A stretch of 64,000 nt of DNA, taken from NCBI GenBank assembly GCA_965140365.1, contig OZ223196.1, one strand, 5' to 3'. Both the position numbers and the translations under genes were made by a program. The stretch is from Hydrogenovibrio sp965140365. GTDB taxonomy: Bacteria; Pseudomonadota; Gammaproteobacteria; Thiomicrospirales; Thiomicrospiraceae. Each line of letters starts with the position of its first letter. Positions within the stretch are counted from its first letter, which is position 1. Shown one piece after another: positions 26,129 to 33,632 of the stretch. The notes beneath the pieces were generated by a model, which saw nothing but the letters and a program-made list of their open reading frames with translations, was not told the origin of the DNA and ran no database searches.

Positions 26129-27576
26129 ATGACTGAACAAAAAATGCAATTGCCAGAAGGGTGGTGCATCCAAACACTGCCTGAATTAATTTCAAAGGAT
26201 GGGCTTTTTAAAGATGGCGATTGGGTAGAATCTAAAGACCAAGATCCTAATGGTAATGTTCGATTGATTCAGTTGGCAGATATAGGTGATGGTGTTTTTA
26301 AGAATAAATCGGCTCGTTTTTTAACTAAAAGTAAAGCTAATGAGCTTAAGTGTACTTTCCTAGAAAAAATGATGTTTTGGTTGCTCGGATGCCTGAGCCT
26401 TTAGGGCGGGCCACTCTTTTTCCTGGTGACAAAAAAGATTCTGTTACGGTGGTTGATGTATGTGTAATAAGACCAAAAAACGAGGACGTAGATGAAAAGT
26501 GGTTGATGTATTGGGTGAATACTCCCCAGCTTAGATTGGAAATCTTTAAGTTACAGAGTGGCACGACCAGAAAAAGAATTTCTAGAAAGAATTTATCAAA
26601 AATTCAGTTTCCTTTTCCTCAATTAAATCAGCAAAAACAAATCGTAGAAAAAATTGAAGAACTGTTTTCGCATATTGATGCGGGGATAGAAAGCTTAAAA
26701 ATCGCCAAAGAAAAACTTAAACAATACCGCCAATCCGTTCTTAAAGCCGCCGTCACCGGCGAACTCACTAAAGACTGGCGTGAAGCCAACAAAGACAACA
26801 TCGAACCCGCCAACCAACTCCTACAACGCATCCTAAAAGAACGCCGCCAACGCTGGGAACAACAAAAACTAGCCGAGTTCCAAGCCAAAGGCAAACCACC
26901 CAAAAACGACAAATGGAAAGAGAAATATAAAGAGCCCCAAGTGCCTGAATTTATTGGTGAAGAATTTTTTTTCCCTAATTCATGGTTGCAAACAGGTATT
27001 GAAAGCATTGCCATAGAAATTGTTGACTGCTTGCATAGTACTGCTAAGTTTATAGATGATGGGTTCTATTGTATTGATACGAATTCAATGAGTGACAGTG
27101 AAATACTATTTGATAAAGCGCGTTTTGTATCAGAGGAAACATTTAATGACAGAATTAGAAGGTTAAGACCTAAGCAAGGCGATATTTTATTTTCTCGTGA
27201 AGGAACTGTCGGAAAGGTTGCTGTTGTTCCTAAAAATGTGGAACTATGTTTAGGTCAAAGAATGATGATGTTCAGGTTTATTAAGGAGGTTAGCCCTGAA
27301 TTTATTAAGTTGTTTTTATTGTCTCCAGTTTTTAAAAAACAATGGAAAGTGAAGGTTTCTGGAACGACCTCACCCCATGTAAATATTTCAGATATCAGAA
27401 AAATGTTTGTTTTGATTCCTGCATTAGGGGAACAAAAAGAAATCGTCCGAATAGTCGAAGAAAAACTCACCGCCGCTGACCGCCTAATGGCCGAACTCGA
27501 CACCAAACTCACCCAAGCCCAACAACAAAAACAAACCATCCTCGCTTCTGCGTTTAAAGGAGTTTTAGTTTTATGA
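26129..27576 (+). CDS. hsdS: Type I restriction specificity subunit HsdS, split by a frameshift
   Basis: Two overlapping frames together make one approximately 482-residue HsdS. The first (26129-26404) carries the start of target-recognition domain 1 (up to ARFLTKSKANELKCTFLEK). The second (from about 26350 to 27576) continues seamlessly as NDVLVARMPEPLGRA, then a conserved helix (about QIVEKIEELFSHIDAGIESL), recognition domain 2 (FFFPNSW to VNISDIRKMFVLIP) and the second helix ending ILASAFKG. The break is in an A6 run at 26364-26369. A -1 slip on AAA, or one added A, restores a full protein. As written, HsdS is truncated, so restriction and modification may be off. It may be phase-variable, slippage-expressed, decayed or a sequencing error. 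Confidence 0.88.
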
Positions 27577-28529
27577 TCTCAAATGACATTATTCAAAAAT
27601 TTGAGCTTCACTATTTTTTAGACAAAGGTTCTCATTCTATTGATGCCATTGCAAGATTAGATGCTGAAACAGAGCTATTATCAATAATTAGTGAAATTTC
27701 AAGGCATTTTAATATTGATGTAATTGTAGAATCTGAAGCACTTTCAGAAGGTGGAGTTAGAAATCGTTGGACGTTTGTTAGTAAAGAAGATATTACGATT
27801 GTTTTAGCAGCTCTGTCTTTGATTTTACAGATATATGCAATTATTCCCTCAGAAAAAGAAGAACGATTAAAGGATCTCCAAATAGAAAATTTGGAATTGC
27901 AAAATAAAAAATTAGAAGCTGAGTTAGCTCAAATGGGAGTTGATGAAGATAGAGTTGAAGAGGTTGTTCAAAAGGTTACAGATTTAGAGCAAACTCCTAA
28001 AGTTAGAAAAAGGAAGTCGAATTTATATTCGACTGTTAATTCTGTTGAGAAAGTAACAGATCTTGGTTTCTCAATTCTTGATCAAGATAATGAACAAATA
28101 TTTAGTGAAATAGTCATTCCTAAAAGTTTCTTTAAGAGATTTATCCTTCAGTCTAACTTACTTCCAGATGAAACTGATGAATCAGCTGTGATTGAAATTG
28201 TTTCTCCTGTTTTGAAAGAGGGAAAAGCTAAATGGCGCGGAATTTATAATGATGAGTCAATCTCTTTCAATATGAAAGATTCTGATTTTAAGAAAGATGT
28301 GATGATGGGTAAAGAAACTTTCCAGCATGGAACGCTTATTGAGGCTGTTTTAGTGATTGAAAAAGAGTTAGACCAGGTTGGTGAAGAAAAGATAACTAAT
28401 CGCTCTGTTATAACTGTACTTAAGAAAATTGATGGCAATAAGAGTTTTGAAACATCACAAGGAAAAGCTTACAAACACAATAGAAAGATTAAGTCGTCAC
28501 AGCAAGCACTAGTTTTTAATGATGAGTAA
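27573..28529 (+). CDS. Hypothetical protein with a coiled coil, inside the restriction island
   Basis: A 318-residue protein I do not recognise. Its ATG overlaps the hsdS stop (ATGA), so it is translationally coupled to hsdS. A hydrophobic stretch, DITIVLAALSLILQIYAIIP (about 72-91), could be a membrane anchor. It is followed by a strong coiled coil (about 94-145, KEERLKDLQIENLELQNKKLEAELAQ). The C-terminal half (about 160-315) is mixed alpha/beta and carries no catalytic motif I know; lysines and charged residues are abundant. Base composition is A+T-rich compared with the backbone. Position suggests an accessory to restriction, but no function can be assigned. Confidence 0.75.
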   Translation: MISNDIIQKFELHYFLDKGSHSIDAIARLDAETELLSIISEISRHFNIDVIVESEALSEGGVRNRWTFVSKEDITIVLAALSLILQIYAIIPSEKEERLKDLQIENLELQNKKLEAELAQMGVDEDRVEEVVQKVTDLEQTPKVRKRKSNLYSTVNSVEKVTDLGFSILDQDNEQIFSEIVIPKSFFKRFILQSNLLPDETDESAVIEIVSPVLKEGKAKWRGIYNDESISFNMKDSDFKKDVMMGKETFQHGTLIEAVLVIEKELDQVGEEKITNRSVITVLKKIDGNKSFETSQGKAYKHNRKIKSSQQALVFNDE

Positions 28530-28533
28530 ATAT

Positions 28534-29451
28534 ATGTCTGAAATTCCCGATTTTCAAAGTGTCATGCTTCCAGTAATGAACTGCTTAACCTCGGGTAAGG
28601 TGGTGAGCAAGGCGGAGGTGATTAATCAAATTAGCGATGAATTTGAACTTACCGCTGAGCAACGCGCAGAACTATTGCCATCTGGTAAGCAAACCTTTAT
28701 TAAAAACCGAATTGGTTGGGCAATAACCTATCTTAAAAAGGCAGGCCTGGTTAAATCGCCTAAACGTGCACACATTCAAATCACAGAATTAGGCCAGTCT
28801 GTTTTGGCTGAAAACCCTGAAAAAATTAATGTTCGTTTTTTAAAGCAGTTTGAGAGTTTCCGCGAATTTCATTCTGTAAAACCGAAAGCGAATAATTCTG
28901 TTGAAGAAAGTAATCAGGAATTACCAGATACGCCCGATGAACAATTACAGCAGGCTTATCAATCTTTAAATCAAAGTCTCGCAGAAGAAGTATTGGAAAG
29001 TGTTAAACAGGTTTCCCCTCAAGCATTTGAGCAGTTGGTGGTCGATTTAATGATTGCGATGGGTTACGGCGGTGCGCGTAAAGAGGCCGGGCAGGCTACC
29101 AAGCTGACTGGTGATGGCGGGATAGATGGCATTATTAATGAAGATAAACTCGGTTTAGATTCTATTTACCTGCAAGCCAAGCGTTGGGAAAACACAGTGC
29201 ACAAACCTGAAATAGACAAGTTTATTGGGGCCTTAACCATTAAGGGGGCAAGTAAAGGCGTATTTATTACCACTTCTTGTTTTTCTAAAGGCGCAATAGA
29301 AGCGGTTAATGGACTTAATATCTCTGTGGTTTTAGTAGATGGCAAAAAGCTCGCTGAACTAATGGTCGAACATAATCTCGGTGTCAGTATCAAAGAAACC
29401 TATCAGGTCAAAACACTTGATACTGATTATTTTGATGGATTTATGAGTTAA
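28534..29451 (+). CDS. mrr: Mrr-family restriction endonuclease (type IV-like)
   Basis: About 306 residues. The N-terminal winged-helix Mrr domain (about 1-90) reads IPDFQSVMLPVMNCL and NRIGWAITYLKKAGLVKSPKR. The C-terminal PD-(D/E)xK nuclease (about 160-280) reads FEQLVVDLMIAMGYGG, TGDGGIDGIINEDKLGLD and YLQAKRW, giving the catalytic D-(Q)xK set. E. coli Mrr cleaves methylated DNA. In-frame ATGs at 28519 and 28522 overlap the upstream gene; 28534 is preferred because family members start near MSEIPDF. The usual target of Mrr is methylated DNA, so coexistence with HsdM must be tolerated. Confidence 0.9.
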   Translation: MSEIPDFQSVMLPVMNCLTSGKVVSKAEVINQISDEFELTAEQRAELLPSGKQTFIKNRIGWAITYLKKAGLVKSPKRAHIQITELGQSVLAENPEKINVRFLKQFESFREFHSVKPKANNSVEESNQELPDTPDEQLQQAYQSLNQSLAEEVLESVKQVSPQAFEQLVVDLMIAMGYGGARKEAGQATKLTGDGGIDGIINEDKLGLDSIYLQAKRWENTVHKPEIDKFIGALTIKGASKGVFITTSCFSKGAIEAVNGLNISVVLVDGKKLAELMVEHNLGVSIKETYQVKTLDTDYFDGFMS

Positions 29452-29595
29452 AGGTTTTAGATGATAGGTGAATTAGCCTCTGGCTTGAGTGTTATTGATT
29501 TTTTTGCCAAGTAGCTTAATAAGTTACCATTTCGAAAACATGAGCCGAAATAAACTATTGCAACAAGATTCTTTCAGCTTTTTGAAGCACATGGA

Positions 29596-30345
29596 GTGCA
29601 TCCCAACCAAATTCCTACCTTAATAGGCCATGGTTTGAAAATTGCCGATGTTCAGTCTGAAGAGGCATTATTGTCTAAATTAGATGAAGATCTCTTAAAT
29701 GATGTTTGTGAGTTATTTGCTGTTCGACGTGAATGGTTGGATGGCACTGATGAGCAAATATATCCTTTGTATGATTTTTATAAATGGCCGGAGTTATTTG
29801 GAGAGTTTTTAGATAAGTTATTGGTTAATAAGTCTGGTTATGAAGTGACTGGCGTGGTTTTGGCTGTCAAAGAGCCTAAGCGGCCAGATGGTGCCTTAAT
29901 AATTATTGAAGAGCCTATTGGTCAGATAGGGAATAGACTTGTTTATCGTTATCACCTATGTAATAACTGGATGTTTGGTTATTGGAAAGCTAGAGCTTAT
30001 CTAACTGGTTGTGTTGCATTAGCTTGGAAAAAGAATGTTTGTTTAATGGGGCGTTATGTTGAGCAAGCTGAGGTTGAAAAGTATCAGCAAGGTTTAAATT
30101 TCTTGGAATATGGAATCGATAGCGCATTGCCTTTAAAGGGAATACCTTGGCATCCTGAAGATATGGCAGTTAAACCAGAAGCATTCCTTGACGGTATTGA
30201 TGAAGGTGATTTTGGAAAGATCCAAGGACTAAGTTTGTGGCTTGTTGAGTATGATAAAGGCCTCATGGAAACCGGTTTGGGGTATATCAATGTGCGTGAA
30301 TCTTTTGAGAAGAAGCTTGAAGAAATTCAGAGTGTTCAAACATAA
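29596..30345 (+). CDS. Hypothetical protein, probably 5'-truncated or frameshifted
   Basis: A 249-residue reading from GTG 29596, but the same frame stays open to 29554 and encodes RFFQLFEAHGVHPNQIPTLI-like sequence upstream with no proper start codon. That region looks like a helix-turn-helix start. An ATG at 29540 in another frame (MSRNK) would join it if one base were added near 29553. So the gene is either frameshifted near its start or begins at GTG within a helix. The body (ELFAVRREWLDG, ALIIIEEPIGQIGNRLVYRY) is not recognised. It is adjacent to mrr and upstream of hipBA. Confidence 0.55.
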   Translation: MHPNQIPTLIGHGLKIADVQSEEALLSKLDEDLLNDVCELFAVRREWLDGTDEQIYPLYDFYKWPELFGEFLDKLLVNKSGYEVTGVVLAVKEPKRPDGALIIIEEPIGQIGNRLVYRYHLCNNWMFGYWKARAYLTGCVALAWKKNVCLMGRYVEQAEVEKYQQGLNFLEYGIDSALPLKGIPWHPEDMAVKPEAFLDGIDEGDFGKIQGLSLWLVEYDKGLMETGLGYINVRESFEKKLEEIQSVQT

Positions 30346-30365
30346 AATCCTACGACACTCTATTC

Positions 30366-30437
30366 ATACCTTGTAGCGTATAAATTGACGTTTATACTTT
30401 TTAGCGTATAATATAGTTTCAATACGGGCTAGCGTAT
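30366..30437 (+). promoter_or_regulatory. hipBA promoter with three HipB-type operators
   Basis: Three palindromic sites of form ATAC-N8-GTAT lie at 30366-30381, 30394-30409 and 30422-30437, exactly 28 bp apart. All end the spacer in TAGC. The layout resembles the E. coli HipB operator TATCC-N8-GGATA. A promoter TTGACG (30385-30390), 16-bp spacer, TATAAT (30407-30412) is embedded, its -10 overlapping the second operator; the third operator abuts the ribosome-binding site. This strongly suggests autorepression. Confidence 0.75.
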
Positions 30438-30450
30438 AAAGGTTTTGGCT

Positions 30451-30702
30451 ATGAGAGTAAATTCAGCAAAAGAGTTATCGGTTTATCTTCAAGATAAACG
30501 CTTGTCGAATAACTTATCACAAACCACAGTTGCAGATTTGGCGAGTATGCGTCAAGCAACAGTGTCTGCATTTGAGTCTAAGCCAGACTCTGCAAAATTA
30601 GAAACGCTTTTTAAGTTGTTATCCGCCTTGGATTTAGAGTTGGAGGTTCGACCAAAAGGCAGTACTTCTGATCAAAATACGCCATCAAAACTTGAGTGGT
30701 AA
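30451..30702 (+). CDS. hipB: HipB-like antitoxin, XRE-family DNA-binding protein
   Basis: About 83 residues, starting at ATG 30451 (AAAGG about 9 bases upstream) with a helix-turn-helix, NLSQTTVADLASMRQATVSAFE. The family antitoxin neutralises HipA and represses its own operon through paired operators, three of which precede the gene. A C-terminal tail, LELEVRPKGSTSDQN, follows the helix-turn-helix, as in HipB-like proteins. The stop codon overlaps the hipA start (TAATG), implying coupling. Confidence 0.88.
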   Translation: MRVNSAKELSVYLQDKRLSNNLSQTTVADLASMRQATVSAFESKPDSAKLETLFKLLSALDLELEVRPKGSTSDQNTPSKLEW

Positions 30703-32045
30703 TGCAAATGGCAAAGCAGGCTTCTAATCACCTATTTATTTCCATGAATGGCTTGTTGGTGGGCGAGTTGTGGAAGTTGAAAAATGGAGCTTTGCAGTTT
30801 CGTTATGCGGATGAGTGGTTGGACTCACCCTATGCGCGTTTTTTGTCTTTTTCTTTGCCCTTGTCTAAAAAGGTCTATGAAGGTGATGTGATTTATAACT
30901 TTCTGGACAACTTGTTGCCGGATAATGATGCCATTCGTACAAAGATGCAAGCGCGCTTTCATACAACGACGACTCAGCCATTTGATTTGTTAGCCGCGGT
31001 GGGAAGTGACTGTGTGGGGGCGATACAACTTTCAAGCGAACGTTTGACAAATGATGAAAACCTTGATGCGAAGCCGCTTAGTGATGCTGAAATAGCGGAA
31101 ATCCTTAAGGGGTATGCTTCTAATCCACTGGGTATGCAAGATGAGGATGAAGACTTTCGTATTTCCATTGCTGGTGCTCAGGAAAAAACGGCACTATTAA
31201 AAATGGAAGGCGAGTGGTTTTTACCTAAAGGCACCACACCCACAACGCATATTTTGAAGCTCCCGATAGGGAAGCTGGCTTATAACAACCTTGATTTGTC
31301 TCAAAGCTGTGAAAACGAGTGGTTATGTATGCAAATTGCCAAAGCATATGGTTTACCCGTCGCTGAGGTTGAAGTGGTGATGTTTGATGACCAAAAGGTG
31401 CTGGCGGTTGAGCGTTTTGATCGTAAGTGGGTAAATGCTTCTAAACTGGTGAGATTACCCCAGGAAGATATGTGTCAGGCCATGGGCGTTGCACCTGCGA
31501 TTAAATACGAAGCTGAAGGTGGCCTGGGCATTAAAGACATGATGGATATGCTGAGAGGTTCACAAAATGCTCAGGCTGATAGAGAAGTTGTGTTTAAGTC
31601 TCAGGTTTTGTTTTGGATGCTGGCGGCGCCTGATGGACATGGTAAGAATTTTAGCTTGTTTATAGAGCAGAATAACGGTTTTCGTTTAACGCCTTTGTAT
31701 GACATTTTGTCCGCTTATCCATTAATAGGTGGAACGGGGTTGCAAAAGCAGAAGATTAAAATGGCTATGGCAGTGCAAGGCAAAACGCGGCATTACAAAT
31801 GGCATTCCATTTTGCCAAGGCATTTTTTAACCACCGCAAAAGCGGTTGGCTACTCTGAAAAACTGGCATTAGATCATTTGTATGAAATGTTTAGTAAAAC
31901 AGAACAGGTCATTAAAGTTATTGTCGAAAAGTTGCCTAAAGATTTTCCTTCAGAAATAGCGGAACCAATTTTAGAAGGTCTTGCGAAAAAGGCCGAAACA
32001 GGGATGCGATATTTAGCATCATTAAAAGAAGAAAAAGGAAACTAA
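30702..32045 (+). CDS. hipA: HipA-family serine/threonine kinase toxin
   Basis: About 447 residues. HipA-type kinase blocks are visible: the N-terminal domain with LPLSKKVYEGDVIYNFLDNLLPDN, the glycine-loop segment SIAGAQEKTALL (about 153), THILKLPI with the ATP-site lysine, ERFDRKW, the catalytic segment PDGHGKNFSL (about 309) and metal-binding YDI. E. coli HipA phosphorylates GltX and arrests growth. Translation is coupled to hipB. Unusually, the stop codon abuts the hsdM start with no gap, so the toxin and the methylase are probably made from one message. Confidence 0.93.
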   Translation: MQMAKQASNHLFISMNGLLVGELWKLKNGALQFRYADEWLDSPYARFLSFSLPLSKKVYEGDVIYNFLDNLLPDNDAIRTKMQARFHTTTTQPFDLLAAVGSDCVGAIQLSSERLTNDENLDAKPLSDAEIAEILKGYASNPLGMQDEDEDFRISIAGAQEKTALLKMEGEWFLPKGTTPTTHILKLPIGKLAYNNLDLSQSCENEWLCMQIAKAYGLPVAEVEVVMFDDQKVLAVERFDRKWVNASKLVRLPQEDMCQAMGVAPAIKYEAEGGLGIKDMMDMLRGSQNAQADREVVFKSQVLFWMLAAPDGHGKNFSLFIEQNNGFRLTPLYDILSAYPLIGGTGLQKQKIKMAMAVQGKTRHYKWHSILPRHFLTTAKAVGYSEKLALDHLYEMFSKTEQVIKVIVEKLPKDFPSEIAEPILEGLAKKAETGMRYLASLKEEKGN

Positions 32046-33527
32046 ATGTCGGATCAAACGGCTTCTGCGATTGTAAACAAGGTCTGGAACTATGCTCATG
32101 TTTTACGGGATGACGGTGTGGGTTATGGCGATTATGTTGAGCAGATTACCTATTTAATCTTTTTGAAGATGGCCGCTGAGCGCGCGCAGGCGAATTTGGA
32201 TGATACGGGCGTGCCTGCCGAATATGACTGGGCGCATTTGGTTAAGTTGGATGGGGATGATTTAGAAAATCAATATCGTCACACCTTGGAAGCCCTTGGT
32301 AAGAAGGGAGGCATGTTGGGAACCATTTTCCGTAAGGCGCAGAATAAAATTCAAGACCCCGCGAAATTAGAACGTTTGATAAAGATGATTGACAAAGAAT
32401 CTTGGTCAACCTTACCTGCCGATGTGAAAGGTGAAATTTATGAGGGGCTGTTAGAGCGTAATGCGCAGGATGTGAAAGGTGGCGCGGGGCAATACTTTAC
32501 GCCTCGTGCATTGATTCAGGCCATGGTGGAAGTGATGCAACCGAAACCAACAAATGTGGTGGCTGATCCGGCTTGTGGAACGGGCGGGTTTTTATTGGCG
32601 GCACATGATTATATGGCGCCTCTGGTTTCATCGAAAGCCGATGCAAAGTTCTTAAGAAATAAAGCTTTTAGAGGGAATGACATTGTGGATTCGGTGGTGC
32701 GTTTATGTGCCATGAATTTATATTTGCATGGCATTGGCGGGGTGGATTGTCCAATTGTGAACCAGGATGCTTTAGCGAAGTCGGTGGGCGAAGATAAGGT
32801 GGATATTGTTTTGGCGAATCCGCCATTTGGTAAAAAAAGTTCGATTACCGTTATCAGTGAAAAAACCGGTAAGGCAGAAGCCGAAAAGCTGACGTATGAG
32901 CGAGAAGATTTTTGGGCAACGACCTCGAATAAACAGCTGAATTTTGTTCAACACATTGCTAATATGTTGAAAGTGACGGGGAAGGCGGCCGTCGTTTTGC
33001 CGGATAATGTGTTGTTTGAAGGTGGTGCAGGCGAAACCATACGTAAAACTTTGTTGGAGCGCACCAATGTTCATACCTTATTGCGTTTACCCACTGGGAT
33101 TTTTTATGCAAACGGTGTTAAGGCGAATGTACTCTTTTTTGATGCGAAACCGGCGAGTAAAACCGCTTGGACTAAAAAACTTTGGGTGTACGATTTTCGA
33201 ACCAATGTCCATAAAACCTTAAAACAAAACCCGCTCAAGAAATCTGATTTTGATGAGTTTATTGAATTGTATAAGGCCGGAGATATTGATAACCGCCAAG
33301 CCACTTGGAGTGATGAGAACCCAGATGGGAGATGGCGCAGTTACGACTATGAAGCGCTTATCGCAAGGGATAAAACCAATTTGGATATTTTCTGGCTAAA
33401 AGATAAAACGTTGGAAGATTCTGAAAACCTACCAGCTCCTGAGGTGCTTGCGGCGGAAATTGTTGAGCAGTTAGAAGCGGCTTTAGGTGAGTTTAGAGAA
33501 GTGGAAATCATTTTAGACACAGAATAA
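32046..33527 (+). CDS. hsdM: Type I restriction system DNA methylase subunit HsdM
   Basis: A 493-residue N6-adenine methyltransferase. An N-terminal helical domain (about 1-140, YGDYVEQITYLIFLKM) is followed by the SAM motif DPACGTGG (about 175-182) and catalytic NPPF (about 257-260). The C-terminal helices contact HsdS. It has an AAGGA site in the end of hipA. Normally hsdM is the first gene of an hsdMSR operon; here it is last and follows hipA, separated from hsdS by about 4.5 kb. One consequence could be protection expressed with the antitoxin system. It needs HsdS for specificity. Confidence 0.95.
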   Translation: MSDQTASAIVNKVWNYAHVLRDDGVGYGDYVEQITYLIFLKMAAERAQANLDDTGVPAEYDWAHLVKLDGDDLENQYRHTLEALGKKGGMLGTIFRKAQNKIQDPAKLERLIKMIDKESWSTLPADVKGEIYEGLLERNAQDVKGGAGQYFTPRALIQAMVEVMQPKPTNVVADPACGTGGFLLAAHDYMAPLVSSKADAKFLRNKAFRGNDIVDSVVRLCAMNLYLHGIGGVDCPIVNQDALAKSVGEDKVDIVLANPPFGKKSSITVISEKTGKAEAEKLTYEREDFWATTSNKQLNFVQHIANMLKVTGKAAVVLPDNVLFEGGAGETIRKTLLERTNVHTLLRLPTGIFYANGVKANVLFFDAKPASKTAWTKKLWVYDFRTNVHKTLKQNPLKKSDFDEFIELYKAGDIDNRQATWSDENPDGRWRSYDYEALIARDKTNLDIFWLKDKTLEDSENLPAPEVLAAEIVEQLEAALGEFREVEIILDTE

Positions 33528-33598
33528 TACCTTAGAAGAATATGTAAATGACGCTGCGATTGCCTGTTCTTCTGCGTTGTTGTCACATTTTATTTAGA

Positions 33599-33624
33599 TA
33601 AAGCGGCGGGCTTAGCCTGCTTTA
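33599..33624. terminator. Hairpin between hsdM and the GGDEF gene
   Basis: TAAAGC/GCTTTA arms close around GGC/GCC in the 105-base convergent gap. No long T tract is present, so termination is possible but not proven. No copy of the tRNA-Pro 3' end is seen here. Confidence 0.45.
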
Positions 33625-33632
33625 CAATTAAT

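Noticed and set aside
23083..33632. Prophage or integrative element at tRNA-Pro
   Set aside because: No integrase, structural phage gene or duplicated tRNA end is present; the block is better described as a restriction/defence island.
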